A stretch of 64,000 nt of DNA from Mycobacterium colombiense (GCF_001665835.1 NZ_LZSX01000039.1:141245-205244), one strand, 5' to 3'. Positions 42,121 through 54,915 are shown, counted from the first letter of the stretch. The notes: a model not told the origin generated them from the sequence alone. Made by a program: numbers and translations.

Positions 42121-43992
42121 TTACTCGCGAGGTGGGGGCGGTAGCTCCGGAGGCATCGGCAGCCCACACCGGGCCAGTTCGTAGCGCGGCACCCGGTCGA
42201 TCCGGTACCCAGTGAACTGGAAGGAGTTCACCAGGTTGGACACGAATCGATGCGGGGTCATCGGCGCGCGCACCGAGCTGAGCATCGCCTTCGTCTCAGG
42301 ACATTGCAGCGCCGCGACGGCCTCTGCAACCCACTGCGCATCCAGGTAGCCCGGTATCCCCGGGGGCAGCTTCACCCAGGGACCATCGGCGATCACCCAG
42401 TCCGGAAAGAGGTTCTTGTCGTGCCCGATGCGGCCGTGCTTGAGCCGTTCGGTGTGTTGCGCAAGCGGATTCGCCAAACCGATCTGATCGATCACCCTGA
42501 CATCGAGCCCGACGTTCATGCCGACCATGCCGAGGTTGGTGAAAAACACTGCATGCTGGGGTTTTTGCGCGGACTTGTCGCCCGGCGCCGGCTGGGCCTG
42601 CGGCACCAGGTCCCACTGGATGTAATTGCCCGACGGCAGCAGCAGCGCGCCTTCGGGAGTGTTGTTGAGGGCGGTCAGGATGGCCGCCATCCGCGGATAG
42701 CCCAGGTAGTCCGCGGCGGTCACCGGATGCGCATTGCCGGTGGCCTGGGAGTAGAACCGGCGTTCGTCCACGATCCCGGAGTAGGTGACGTGGGTGGCGT
42801 CGTCGCCCATCCCGGGTGAATTCGCCGCCCACAGTGCCCATCCGGCCAACCCCAGCCACAACGCACCGGCCGCGCCGGCGACCCAGTTACCGGTCTCCCG
42901 CGAATAGTCCTGGCCGTCGGGGATGGCGATCGGGATGACGGCGACCGGAGCGAGCAAGCAGAACAGCGGGGCCAGCAGCACCCGGGCGTGCATGAAGTCG
43001 CCGCCTTGCCGGGTCCAGTAGAGGGCCTGCAACAGGCCGCTGATCAGCACCCACGCCACCACCGCCGGCGGGCTGTGCACGGCGCGGGCCACCCGCCCGT
43101 AGTTGGGCGCCAGCAAGGGGCGCAGGAACGACGGCCGCCGGCGGGCGGCGAACAGCAGCACGCCCAGCGGCACGAGGAGCACCAGCGGGATCCACACCGC
43201 ATACGGCGCGTTGAAGTTGGAGAGGTAGATCATGCCCTGGGACCACTTGTCCCCGGCCGCGTCCTTGGCCAGGGCGGTGCCCGGCACCAGCAGGCCGTAG
43301 TAGCCCATCCGGAAAATCTCGTAGGCGACCGGCAGGAAACCCCCGGCCACCACGATCAGCACCCGGCGGCGCCAGGTCCGGGCCGCGACCAGCATCATGA
43401 TCAGCGCCAGCCCGCCCATGAGCGCCAGCTCCGGCCGGACCAGCACGCTGAACCCGGCGACGAACGCCAGCAGGCCGGCGAACACCTTGTTATCGGTGCG
43501 GTTGCGCACCGGCTGCGCCCAGCAGACCATCATCCACCACAGCAGCCCGAGATAGGCCAGCGCCAAACCGCTTTCCAGCCCGGAGGTGGCAAAGTCCCGC
43601 GCCGGCGGCAGCGCGATGTAGACCAGTGCGCCGGCGGGCAACATGATCGCCCTGCGGCCCCGCAAGCTCGGGGCGTACAGCCGCGCGGCGCCCAGCATCA
43701 GCAGCGCCACCCCCACCACCGAGAGCACCAGCGCGAGCGCGAGCGCGACATATTCCATGCGCAGCGGGCCGCCGACCCAGCTGCCGACGTACATGAGGTA
43801 GGTCCAGGCCGTGGAGGTGTTGGCCTCCACCCGTTCACCCTGGTTGAACACCGGTCCGTTGCCGGCGAGCAGATTGCGCACGGTGCGCAGCACGATCAGC
43901 CCGTCGTCGGCGATCCACCGCCGCTGCCAACTCCCCCAGCCGAACAGGATGGCGACCAGCGCCACGCTGATCCACAGGCTGACCCGCACCAT
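42121..43992 (-). CDS. aftB: Terminal arabinofuranosyltransferase AftB
   Basis: 623 residues, a GT-C transferase that adds the terminal beta-1,2-linked arabinoses on which mycolates sit. The periplasmic acidic motif follows the first helix (RRWIADDGLIVLRTVRNLL). About ten membrane helices lead to a C-terminal soluble domain from around residue 400. The start MVRVSLWISV at 43992 follows the M. tuberculosis protein. An alternative ATG at 44052, or 44049, would add about 20 residues (MMRSRPVIRRPGW) and lies closer to ubiA; neither has a clear ribosome site. Confidence 0.93.
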   Translation of the reverse strand: MVRVSLWISVALVAILFGWGSWQRRWIADDGLIVLRTVRNLLAGNGPVFNQGERVEANTSTAWTYLMYVGSWVGGPLRMEYVALALALVLSVVGVALLMLGAARLYAPSLRGRRAIMLPAGALVYIALPPARDFATSGLESGLALAYLGLLWWMMVCWAQPVRNRTDNKVFAGLLAFVAGFSVLVRPELALMGGLALIMMLVAARTWRRRVLIVVAGGFLPVAYEIFRMGYYGLLVPGTALAKDAAGDKWSQGMIYLSNFNAPYAVWIPLVLLVPLGVLLFAARRRPSFLRPLLAPNYGRVARAVHSPPAVVAWVLISGLLQALYWTRQGGDFMHARVLLAPLFCLLAPVAVIPIAIPDGQDYSRETGNWVAGAAGALWLGLAGWALWAANSPGMGDDATHVTYSGIVDERRFYSQATGNAHPVTAADYLGYPRMAAILTALNNTPEGALLLPSGNYIQWDLVPQAQPAPGDKSAQKPQHAVFFTNLGMVGMNVGLDVRVIDQIGLANPLAQHTERLKHGRIGHDKNLFPDWVIADGPWVKLPPGIPGYLDAQWVAEAVAALQCPETKAMLSSVRAPMTPHRFVSNLVNSFQFTGYRIDRVPRYELARCGLPMPPELPPPPRE

Positions 43993-44080
43993 CGTGGTGT
44001 ACGGAAACACCGGCCAGCCGGGCCGCCTGATCACCGGCCGGCTCCGCATCATGCGCGCTTTGAGAGCCTGCAGTTCGGGG

Positions 44081-44989
44081 CTAACCGAAGGCAACGGCGG
44101 CTCCGACTGTCGCGATCCACGCCAGGAACAGCAGCTGCAGTACCCGGTCCCGCAGCGCGATGTCTTCGGGTTCGCCGGCCAGCCCGCCGTCCACGTCGAC
44201 CGCATAGCGCAGGATCGCGATGGTGAACGGAACCATGGACACCGCGAACCAGGACCCCGAATGGCGGTCGCGCTCGAACGCCCACAGGCCGTAGCAGATC
44301 ACCACCGCGGTGGCCGACAGCGTCCAGACGAATCGCAGGTAGGTGCTGGTGTAACTCTCCAGCGACTTGCGGATCGCCGCGCCGGTGCGCTCGGCCAGCT
44401 GCAGCTCGGCGTAGCGCTTGCCGGCCACCATGAACAGCGAAGCGAACGCGGCCGACAGCAGGAACCACTGCGACAGCGGGATATCGGCGGCCACACCACC
44501 GGCGATGGCCCGCAGCAGATACGCCGACGACACGATGCAGATGTCAAGCACGGCTTGATGTTTGAGGCCGAAGCAGTACGCCAGCTGCATGACGAGGTAG
44601 ACGGCCATCACCAGCGTCAGGTTGGGCGTCACCGCCCACGCGATGCCCAGCGAGGCCAGTCCCAGCAGCAGCGCCAAGAAGTACGCCAGCCACTCGGGGA
44701 CGATGCCCGCCGCGATCGGCCGGAACCGTTTGGTCGGGTGCTCGCGGTCGGCCTCGACATCGCGCACGTCATTGACCAGATAGACCGACGACGCCGCGAG
44801 GCTGAACACCACGAACGCCAAGCCCACCTGCGTGAGCATCTGCGCGTAGTCATAGCGGATACCGCTGCCCAGCCCGGCCACCGGCGCGGCCAGCACCAGT
44901 ACGTTCTTCACCCACTGCCGGGGGCGGATCGCCTTGATCACCCCGGAGACCAGGTTGGCGGGCGGGCGGGTCACGACGTCCTCACTCAT
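44081..44989 (-). CDS. ubiA: Decaprenyl-phosphate phosphoribosyltransferase UbiA
   Basis: 302 residues, an integral-membrane prenyltransferase (Rv3806c). It transfers ribose-5-phosphate from PRPP to decaprenyl phosphate, the first committed step to the arabinose donor. The Mg/pyrophosphate motif is N73-D74-x2-D77-x3-D81 (VNDVRDVEADR), and the second acidic stretch DVDGGLAGEPEDIAL is near residue 275. About nine helices. In M. tuberculosis, mutations in this gene raise ethambutol resistance. The start overlaps the upstream PAP2 stop by 4 bases (ATGA). Confidence 0.95.
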   Translation of the reverse strand: MSEDVVTRPPANLVSGVIKAIRPRQWVKNVLVLAAPVAGLGSGIRYDYAQMLTQVGLAFVVFSLAASSVYLVNDVRDVEADREHPTKRFRPIAAGIVPEWLAYFLALLLGLASLGIAWAVTPNLTLVMAVYLVMQLAYCFGLKHQAVLDICIVSSAYLLRAIAGGVAADIPLSQWFLLSAAFASLFMVAGKRYAELQLAERTGAAIRKSLESYTSTYLRFVWTLSATAVVICYGLWAFERDRHSGSWFAVSMVPFTIAILRYAVDVDGGLAGEPEDIALRDRVLQLLFLAWIATVGAAVAFG

Positions 44990-45520
44990 GCGGCTTCACC
45001 TCTTGCGACCTCTCCTGCGCGGCGCGCGATCGCCGCGACGACGGCACCCAGGGCGATGCCGAAGGCCACGTCGCTGGGGTAGTGCACTCCCAGCAGCATC
45101 CGCGACAACGCCATTGGGGGCACCAGGACAGCGGGCAGCGGCAAACCCGTGGTCCGGCCCATCAGCATCGCCGCGGCGGTGGTCGAAGTGGCATGTGCCG
45201 ACGGGAAACTCAGTTGACTGGGCGTGCCCACGTTGACCGCGACGGCGGGATCGTGCGGCCTTTTGCGGCGCACGATCCGCTTGACGATGACGGCGGCGGC
45301 GTGCGCGGCGAACGCACCGGCCCCGGCCACCAGCCACTCCCGGCGGTGCTTGGGCGACAGCACCGCGCCCAGCGCGGCGATGGCGACCCAGCCGATACTG
45401 TGCTCGCCGAAGTGGGACAGGGCGCGTGCCACCGGCAGCGCCCCGGGACGATCGCTCAGTGCCGCCTGGACGGCGACCAGCGCGGCCACCTCCCCGCGGG
45501 GCGCCTGTGCAGCGGCGGCC

Positions 45521-45528
<8 letters not shown>
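44986..45528 (-). CDS. PAP2-family phosphatase, putative decaprenyl-phosphoribose 5-phosphatase (Rv3807c ortholog)
   Basis: 180 residues. The three PAP2 motifs are present: KRIVRRKRP, PSAHATS (Ser-Ala-His in place of Ser-Gly-His) and SRMLLGVHYPSDV with the catalytic His. Membrane helices surround them. Its position between glfT2 and ubiA, with 8-base and 4-base overlaps, supports the proposal that it removes the 5-phosphate from the UbiA product before DprE1 acts. The start ATG 45528 (MHEAAAAQAPRG) lies inside the end of glfT2; the open frame extends further but reads Cys/Arg-rich shadow sequence there. Confidence 0.9.
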
Positions 45529-48869
<3,341 letters not shown>

Positions 48870-49928
48870 GTGCCGAACCGACGCCGACGCAAGCTCTCAA
48901 CAGCCATGAGCGCGGTTGCCGCCCTGGCAGTGGCGAGTCCTTGCGCGTACTTCCTTGTCTACGAATCGACTGCCGGCGACAAAGCGCCCGAGCATCACGA
49001 GTTCAAGCAGGCCGCGCTGATGAGCGACCTGCCCGGTGAGCTGATGGGCGCGCTGTCGCAGGGGTTGTCGCAGTTCGGGATCAACATGCCCCCGGTGCCC
49101 GCCTTGAGCGGGGGTACGGCCGGCACGCCGGGTCTCGCCAGCCCCGGCCTGGGCACTCCGGGCCTCGGAACCCCCGGACTGGGGACGACGGGCCTGACCA
49201 ATCCGGGCATGACCAGCCCCGGTCTGACCAGCCCCGGTTTGACGCCAGGCGTGGCCAGTCCCGGCTTGACGAGCCCGGGCCTGACGAGCCCCGGTATGGC
49301 GCCGATGACGCCCGGGCTCACCGCACCCGGCGCGTTGCCGACCACCCCTGGTGGCGGTGTCGCGACCCCGGGGGCCGGGCTCAACCCGGCGCTGTCCAAC
49401 CCCGGGCTGACCAGCCCGGCCGGGGTCACTCCGGGCCTGGGTGGTCCGGCGATGTCGCCGAGTGAGGTGCCGATCGACTCCGGAGCCGGGTTGGACCCGG
49501 GCGCCGGTGGCACCTACCCGATCCTGGGCGACCCGTCGACCTTCGGTAACGCTTCGCCGATCGGCGGCGGCGGTACCGGCCTGGGCGGCGGTTCGGGCAC
49601 CGGTGGTGCCAGTGGCGGTCTGGTCAACGACGTGATGCAAGCCGCCAACCAGCTGGGTGCGGGCCAGGCGATCGACCTGCTCAAGGGCCTGGTCATGCCG
49701 GCCATCACGCAGGGCATGCATGGCGGCGCCGGTGCCGCGGGCGCCCTGCCGGGTGCGGCCGGTGCCCTGCCAGGTGCCGCCGGCGCGCTGCCGGGTGCCG
49801 CCGGTGCCCTGCCGGGTGCCGCTGGTGCCCTCCCGGGTGCCGCCGCGGGCGCTCTTCCCGCCGCCGCGGGTGCGGCCGGTGCGTTGCCGGCGGCCGCCGG
49901 CGCGTTGCCGGCACTGCCCCCGGTCTAG
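48870..49928 (+). CDS. erp: Exported repetitive protein Erp (PirG)
   Basis: 352 residues, longer than the 284 of M. tuberculosis. Start GTG 48870 gives the conserved MPNRRRRKLSTAMSAVAAL signal sequence and the domain EHHEFKQAALMSDLPGEL. The central part (about 90-190) is a degenerate PGLTS/PGLGT five-residue repeat. A conserved block follows (GTYPILGDPSTFGN to NDVMQAANQLGAGQAIDLLKGLVMP). The last 60 residues are an extra array of ALPGAAG seven-residue repeats that I do not recall from M. tuberculosis Erp. It is a cell-surface virulence factor of pathogenic mycobacteria; its molecular role is unclear. Confidence 0.95.
   Translation: MPNRRRRKLSTAMSAVAALAVASPCAYFLVYESTAGDKAPEHHEFKQAALMSDLPGELMGALSQGLSQFGINMPPVPALSGGTAGTPGLASPGLGTPGLGTPGLGTTGLTNPGMTSPGLTSPGLTPGVASPGLTSPGLTSPGMAPMTPGLTAPGALPTTPGGGVATPGAGLNPALSNPGLTSPAGVTPGLGGPAMSPSEVPIDSGAGLDPGAGGTYPILGDPSTFGNASPIGGGGTGLGGGSGTGGASGGLVNDVMQAANQLGAGQAIDLLKGLVMPAITQGMHGGAGAAGALPGAAGALPGAAGALPGAAGALPGAAGALPGAAAGALPAAAGAAGALPAAAGALPALPPV
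49740..49848 (+). repeat. In-frame 21-bp repeats encoding ALPGAAG at the Erp C-terminus
   Basis: Five consecutive ALPGAA units, then degenerate ALPAAA units to the stop. Third-position changes between units show that the array is not very recent, but length variation between strains is likely. Confidence 0.85.
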
Positions 49929-49950
49929 TCCTTTACAAACCCTCCACAAG

Positions 49951-49980
49951 ACGGCACCGCAGAATCATCTGCGGTGCCGT
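49951..49980 (+). terminator. Intrinsic terminator of erp
   Basis: Perfect 13-bp stem ACGGCACCGCAGA / TCTGCGGTGCCGT with loop ATCA, followed by CGATTTT. It begins 22 bases after the erp stop. One of the few hairpins in the window with a T-run. Confidence 0.9.
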
Positions 49981-50045
49981 CGATTTTGTGCAGATTCGCC
50001 GACGCTGAGTTCGTGTCGTCCCATAGATAACATTAGAAACACACG

Positions 50046-50051
50046 TAACAT
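50046..50051 (+). promoter_or_regulatory. Candidate leaderless -10 element for the amidase gene
   Basis: TAACAT is followed by 6 bases and the GTG at 50058, with no ribosome site between. Confidence 0.45.
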
Positions 50052-50057
50052 CAGCTG

Positions 50058-51728
50058 GTGTCTCGCAGCCGTGCGCCGACGATGTTGCTCACCGCCATGG
50101 CGGCGACCGTCGTCCTCGTCTCCTGGGTGGCGGGCACGACACGCGACCGCGGCGCCGCCGGCGCGCCGCCGTCACGCGGCACCCAACTCGTCGAGCAGCC
50201 GCTGGTCGGGCTGGGCGCGGGCGTCACGGTTCGCGAAATCAGTCAGGCCACCCCGTTTTCTCTGGTCGCCCTGACCGGCGACCTGGCCGGCACGTCGACC
50301 CGCGTGCGCGCGAAGCGCCCCGACGGCTCGTGGGGCCCCTGGTATCAGACCGAGTACGAAACCGCGGCACCCGATCCGGCCCGAGCCGGCGGCGAAGAGT
50401 CCTCGGGGCCCGACCATCCCGGCGCGGCGACGGAGGGGCCACGCGGCACCGATCCGGTGTTCGTCGGCACCACCACGACCGTCCAGATCGCGGTCACCCG
50501 CCCGCTCGACGCGGCGGTGACCCAACCGCCGCCGGCGCCGCCGAGCGAGAAGGCCGACCTGGGCTACAAGCCGGCGTCCAGGGAACAGCCCTTCGGCCAG
50601 AACATCTCGGCCATCCTCATCTCCCCACCGCAAGCGCCCGTCGAAACGCATTGGACTCCACCGGCCGGGGTGCTGATGCCCGGCCAGGCTCCGCCCATCA
50701 TCGGCCGCGCGCAGTGGGGCGCCGACGAGTCGCTGCGCTGCGGTAGCCCGCAGTACGACAACGGGATTCGCGCGGCGGTCGTGCACCACACCGCGGGCAG
50801 CAATGACTATTCGCCGCTGGAATCGGCCGGCATCGTCAAGGCCATTTACACCTACCACAGCAAGACGCTGGGCTGGTGCGACATCGCCTACAACGCGCTG
50901 GTCGACAAGTACGGCCAGGTATTCGAGGGCAGCGCAGGCGGTCTCACGAAGGCGGTCGAGGCCTTCCACACCGGCGGGTTCAACCGCAACACCTGGGGTG
51001 TGGCGATGATCGGCAACTTCGACGACGTGCCCCCCACGCCGATCCAGCTCCGAACCATGGGACGGCTGCTCGGCTGGCGGCTGGGCCTGGACAACGTCGA
51101 CCCCAAGGGCACGGTGCAACTGGAGTCGGCCGGCAGCCACTACACCACCTTTCCGGCCGGCTCCATCGCGACGCTGCCGACCATCTTCACCCACCGCGAC
51201 GTCGGGAACACCGATTGCCCGGGCAACGCCGCCTACGCGCTGATGGACGAAATGCGGGACATTGCATCGCATGTCAACGATCCGCCGGAAGAATTGCTCA
51301 GGGCGTTGCAGGGCGGTGCGATCTATGACCACTGGCAGGCGATCGGCGGGACGAACAGCGTGCTGGGCTCCCCGACCTCCCCGGAGGACAGCGCGGAAGG
51401 CGACGCCCGCTTCGTCACGTTCGCCCGGGGCGCGATGTACTGGTCACCCGAGACCGGCGCCCAGCCGGTCACCGGCGCCATCTACGACGCCTGGGGTTCG
51501 GAGAGCTACGAGCGCGGCCCGCTCGGCCTACCGACCAGCGCGGAAATCCAAGAGCCGCTGCAGATTACGCAGAACTTTCAGCACGGCACGCTGAACTACG
51601 AGCGGCTGACCGGAAACGTCACCGAGGTCGTGGACGGGATCACCGTTCCGCTGACGACCGAAGCCCCAAGCGGCCCAACGGTTCCGGCCGAGCACTTCTC
51701 GCTGCCGTCGCACCCCACGCCCACGTGA
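50058..51728 (+). CDS. Secreted peptidoglycan-recognition/amidase protein with LGFP repeats (Rv3811 ortholog)
   Basis: 556 residues. Signal peptide (about 1-30), an N-terminal region with low-complexity linker to about 200, then an amidase_2/PGRP domain. Its zinc ligands are visible as His in AAVVHHTAGSNDYS, His in IFTHRDVGNTDCPG and the Cys of the same motif, so N-acetylmuramoyl-L-alanine amidase activity is plausible. The C-terminal part has LGFP-type repeats (AIGGTNSVLGSPTS, and a second unit around YERGPLGLPTSAE), which attach proteins to the mycolyl-arabinogalactan layer. The GTG start was taken from the leaderless-type promoter. In M. tuberculosis PE_PGRS62 follows; here it is absent. 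Confidence 0.92.
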   Translation: MSRSRAPTMLLTAMAATVVLVSWVAGTTRDRGAAGAPPSRGTQLVEQPLVGLGAGVTVREISQATPFSLVALTGDLAGTSTRVRAKRPDGSWGPWYQTEYETAAPDPARAGGEESSGPDHPGAATEGPRGTDPVFVGTTTTVQIAVTRPLDAAVTQPPPAPPSEKADLGYKPASREQPFGQNISAILISPPQAPVETHWTPPAGVLMPGQAPPIIGRAQWGADESLRCGSPQYDNGIRAAVVHHTAGSNDYSPLESAGIVKAIYTYHSKTLGWCDIAYNALVDKYGQVFEGSAGGLTKAVEAFHTGGFNRNTWGVAMIGNFDDVPPTPIQLRTMGRLLGWRLGLDNVDPKGTVQLESAGSHYTTFPAGSIATLPTIFTHRDVGNTDCPGNAAYALMDEMRDIASHVNDPPEELLRALQGGAIYDHWQAIGGTNSVLGSPTSPEDSAEGDARFVTFARGAMYWSPETGAQPVTGAIYDAWGSESYERGPLGLPTSAEIQEPLQITQNFQHGTLNYERLTGNVTEVVDGITVPLTTEAPSGPTVPAEHFSLPSHPTPT

Positions 51729-51735
51729 CCGACCG

Positions 51736-52551
51736 CTAGAGCCACCAGCGTTCCAGCACCCGGCCCACCCCGTCGTCGTTGTTGGCGGTGGTGACCTCGT
51801 CGGCGGCCGCCTGCACGTCCGGATGGGCGTTGCCCATCGCCACGCCGTACCCCGCCCAGCGCAGCATCGGCAGGTCGTTGGGCATGTCGCCGAACGCCAC
51901 CACCTCCTCGCGGGCGATCTCCAGCGGCCGGGCGATCTCGTCGATGCCGGTGGCCTTGCTGGTGCCCAGCGGCACGATCTCGATCAGGCCGTTGTTGGTG
52001 GAGTAGGTGATGTCGCCCTCGATGCCGACGTGCTTGGCCAGTTCAGCCGCCATGTCGGCGCTGCGGGCTCCGGATCGGCGGATGAGCAGCTTGATGGCCG
52101 GGGCGCTGAGCAGATCCTGGATCGACACCTCGGTGTTGTCCGGGTTGAGCCAGGCATGCTCGTAACCCGGCGAGCTGACGAACTGGGGAGTCGCCGTGTC
52201 ATGGGCGCTTTCGCCGATGCGCTCGACGGCCAGGCCCGAGCCGGGGATGACGCGGGTCGCCAGCTCGGCCAGCTCGGCCAGGGTGTCGACGGCCAGGGTG
52301 CGGGTCGACAACACCCGGTCGGTCGCGGCGTCATAGATGACGGCGCCGTTGGCGCACACCGAGATTGGCGCGAAACCCAGCGCATCGACGACCGGCCGGA
52401 TCCAGCGCGGCGGACGGCCGGTCGCCACCACGAACTGCGCACCGGCGGCCACCGCGGCGCGGATCGCGTCGCGGGTGCGGGGAGAGACCTTCTCGTCGTC
52501 GTCGAACAGGGTGCCGTCGACGTCGCAGGCGATGAGCGCCGGCAGGGTCAT
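51736..52551 (-). CDS. HAD-superfamily phosphatase of the Cof type (Rv3813c ortholog)
   Basis: 271 residues. Motif I is ACDVDGTLFDDD (catalytic Asp10 and Asp12), motif II ATGRPPRW, the Lys is in the APAIKLLIRR region, and motif IV GDMPNDLPMLRWAGYGVAMGNA. The C2B cap lies between motifs II and III. These enzymes dephosphorylate sugar phosphates or flavin-type small molecules; the substrate is not known. Convergent with the amidase gene at 7 bases distance; upstream on the same strand are the acyltransferases. Confidence 0.9.
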   Translation of the reverse strand: MTLPALIACDVDGTLFDDDEKVSPRTRDAIRAAVAAGAQFVVATGRPPRWIRPVVDALGFAPISVCANGAVIYDAATDRVLSTRTLAVDTLAELAELATRVIPGSGLAVERIGESAHDTATPQFVSSPGYEHAWLNPDNTEVSIQDLLSAPAIKLLIRRSGARSADMAAELAKHVGIEGDITYSTNNGLIEIVPLGTSKATGIDEIARPLEIAREEVVAFGDMPNDLPMLRWAGYGVAMGNAHPDVQAAADEVTTANNDDGVGRVLERWWL

Positions 52552-52585
52552 CGGAACCGCCCGCCGCGGCGGCTGGCCGGACCGC

Positions 52586-53371
52586 TCAATGCCGCCCGCT
52601 CTGACTCTGCCCGGGTCGCGTCACGCCGTCGGTTCCGTACTTCTGCAACCGCTCCTGCAACTCCGACAACCGGAGCGCCCGGGAATCCTCCTGGGTGGGC
52701 GCGCTGCCACCCAGCCGGCGCGGCACCCAGTATTCGTCTTTCGGGTGCGGATATTCCTCCTGCACCGAATACAGCAGGTCGTTCATCGCCGAACGCAACA
52801 GCAGGTTGAGTTCCTCGGGCGTGCCCCGCGGGGGCAACGGCTGCCCGGCCGCCACGGTGATCGGAACCTTATTGCGAAACACCTTCTTCGGATGGTCCTT
52901 GGGCCAGATCCGGTGAGCGCCCCACACGACGATCGGGACGATCGGCACCTGGGCGTCCAGCGCCATGCGCGCCGCCCCGGTCTTGAACTCGCGCAGTTCG
53001 AAACTGCGGCTGATGGTGGCCTCTGGGTGCATCCCGATCAGCTCGCCCTCGCGCATGCGCTGCACGGCCATATCGAGGGCGTCGTGTCCCGACCTGCGAT
53101 CCACCGGGATGAGCCGGGCGTGGTTGATGACGTAGTTGACCGCCTTCACGTCGGCCATCTCGGCCTTGATCATGAAGTACGCACGCCGCTTGCGCTCGCG
53201 GACGGCCATCAGCGTCGGGAGCCAGTCCAGGTAGCTGGTGTGGTTCTGGGCCAGCAGGGCGCCGCCGCGTGCCGGAATGTTCTCCAGGCCGTGGTAGGTG
53301 AACTTGGTCCCCTGCATCGCGACCATCGGCGGGACGATCCACTCCGCCAACCGGTAGAACCCCTCGGGCAT
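52586..53371 (-). CDS. PlsC-like acyltransferase (Rv3814c ortholog)
   Basis: 261 residues with the HX4D motif at His44-Asp49 (NHTSYLD) and the second glycerolipid acyltransferase block MHPEATISRSFELREF. Belongs to the 1-acyl-glycerol-3-phosphate acyltransferase family. First 20 residues could sit at the membrane interface. It is the last of three tandem paralogs, separated by 14 bases from the next. Acceptor and acyl donor are unknown; roles in phospholipid or envelope lipid acylation are equally possible. Confidence 0.9.
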   Translation of the reverse strand: MPEGFYRLAEWIVPPMVAMQGTKFTYHGLENIPARGGALLAQNHTSYLDWLPTLMAVRERKRRAYFMIKAEMADVKAVNYVINHARLIPVDRRSGHDALDMAVQRMREGELIGMHPEATISRSFELREFKTGAARMALDAQVPIVPIVVWGAHRIWPKDHPKKVFRNKVPITVAAGQPLPPRGTPEELNLLLRSAMNDLLYSVQEEYPHPKDEYWVPRRLGGSAPTQEDSRALRLSELQERLQKYGTDGVTRPGQSQSGRH

Positions 53372-53385
53372 GTCATCTCCTTCGC

Positions 53386-54138
53386 CTACTGCGACGGACG
53401 CTCGGTCCTTTTGGCCGCGCGGGCCGCGGCCTCGGTGGCCTCAATGCGAGCGGCTTCCGCCAGGGTTGGCGCTCCGCCGCCCAGCCGGTGCGGCATCCAG
53501 TACGCCCCGGGCTCGCCCGGATAGTGCTGTTGCGCCCGGTGCAGCAAGGTGGTCATCGAATCGCGCAGGGCAGCGTCGGTCTGCGCGATGTCTTCGCGCG
53601 CCCATAGCGGCGCGCCTACCTGCACAGTAATAGGTATTTTGGCGCGGCCCACATTCCGCGGGTGATCCTTGGTCCAAATTCGCTGCGCTCCCCAGACGAT
53701 CACCGGCACGATCGGGACGCCCGCTTCGATGGCCATCCGGGTCGCGCCGGTCTTGAACTCCTTGAGCTCGAAGCTGCGGCTGATCGTGGCTTCCGGATAC
53801 ACCCCGACCAGTTCGCCTTCGCGCAGCCGCTGCACCGCGATGGCATAGGCGCCCGCCCCGGAGCCGCGGTCCACCGGGATGGTCCGGGTGTGCTTGATCA
53901 GGAAATTGACCGGCTTGACCTGCTGCATCTCGGCTTTGATCATGAACCTCAGCCGACGTCCCCGGCGATGTACGGCGAGCGCGGCGGGGAGGAAGTCGAC
54001 ATAGCTGGTGTGGTTGATCGCGACCACGGCGCCGCCCCGCTCGGGGACGTGCTCCTCACCCCGGTAGGTGATCTCGGTGCCGGTGGCCTTGACCGCCAGT
54101 TGAGCCAGAAGCTCCAAGGCGCGGAAGGTCGGCTCCAC
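53386..54138 (-). CDS. PlsC-like acyltransferase (Rv3815c ortholog)
   Basis: 250 residues, second of the three paralogs. HX4D motif at His43-Asp48 (NHTSYVD) and YPEATISRSFELKEFKTGATRMA. The C-terminal GAYWMPHRLGGGAPTLAEAARIEATEAAARAA pattern is shared by the trio and ends in an Ala-rich helix. Nine bases separate it from the third paralog, so they are co-transcribed. Specific substrate unknown. Confidence 0.9.
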   Translation of the reverse strand: MEPTFRALELLAQLAVKATGTEITYRGEEHVPERGGAVVAINHTSYVDFLPAALAVHRRGRRLRFMIKAEMQQVKPVNFLIKHTRTIPVDRGSGAGAYAIAVQRLREGELVGVYPEATISRSFELKEFKTGATRMAIEAGVPIVPVIVWGAQRIWTKDHPRNVGRAKIPITVQVGAPLWAREDIAQTDAALRDSMTTLLHRAQQHYPGEPGAYWMPHRLGGGAPTLAEAARIEATEAAARAAKRTERPSQ

Positions 54139-54147
54139 CGTCGATCA

Positions 54148-54915
54148 CTACTCCGACGCCCCTGCGGACCGGCCCCGGCGGGCCGCCCGGGCGGCCGCCT
54201 CCTCGGCCTCCAACTGGGCCGCTTGCGCCAGCGACGGAGCGCCTCCGCCCAACCGGTGGGGCACCCAGAACTCGCCGGCCGGGTGCGGCCCGTACATCTC
54301 CTGAGCGCGCTCCAGCAGATGCTGCATGCGCGAATGCAGCAGCCCCCTCAGTTCCTCGATGCCCAGCGTCGGCTCGATCGGTTCGCCGACCAGTACCGTG
54401 ATCGGAACCTTCGGACGCCACAGCTTCTTCGGGTGGTCCTTGGTCCAGATCCGCTGGGCACCCCACACGATGTGCGGAACGATCGGCACCCCGGCCTCGA
54501 CGGCCATGCGCGCGGCCCCCGATTTGAATTCCTTGATCTCGAAGCTGCGGCTGATCGTGGCCTCAGGGTAGACGCCGACCAGCTCGCCGTCCTTCAGATG
54601 CCGGACGGCGGCCTCGAAGGAGGCGGCGCCGTCTTGGCGATTCACCGAGATGTGCCGCAGGCTGCGCATGATCGGCCCGGTGACCTTGTGGTCGAAAACC
54701 TCCTGCTTGGCCATGAACCGCACCTTGCGACCCAGGCCCTGCTTGTAGGCCGGCAGTCCCGCGAAGGTGAAGTCCAGGTAGCCGGTGTGGTTGATCGCGA
54801 TCACCGCACCGCCGCTTTTCGGCAGGTTCTCGACACCCGTGATGGTGATCTTCAGACCTTGGGCGCGCCACACCAGGCGGGCGACCTGAATGACAGTCCC
54901 GTAAACCGGTTCCAC
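54148..54915 (-). CDS. PlsC-like acyltransferase (Rv3816c ortholog)
   Basis: 255 residues, first gene of the trio. HX4D motif at His43-Asp48 (NHTGYLD), then YPEATISRSFEIKEFKSGAARMAVEAGVPIVP. It differs from the others in having FAGLPAYKQGLGRKVRFMAKQE after the motif. Divergent from the lactamase-fold/Rieske gene with 200 bases between. Function within glycerolipid acylation inferred from family only. Confidence 0.9.
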   Translation of the reverse strand: MEPVYGTVIQVARLVWRAQGLKITITGVENLPKSGGAVIAINHTGYLDFTFAGLPAYKQGLGRKVRFMAKQEVFDHKVTGPIMRSLRHISVNRQDGAASFEAAVRHLKDGELVGVYPEATISRSFEIKEFKSGAARMAVEAGVPIVPHIVWGAQRIWTKDHPKKLWRPKVPITVLVGEPIEPTLGIEELRGLLHSRMQHLLERAQEMYGPHPAGEFWVPHRLGGGAPSLAQAAQLEAEEAAARAARRGRSAGASE

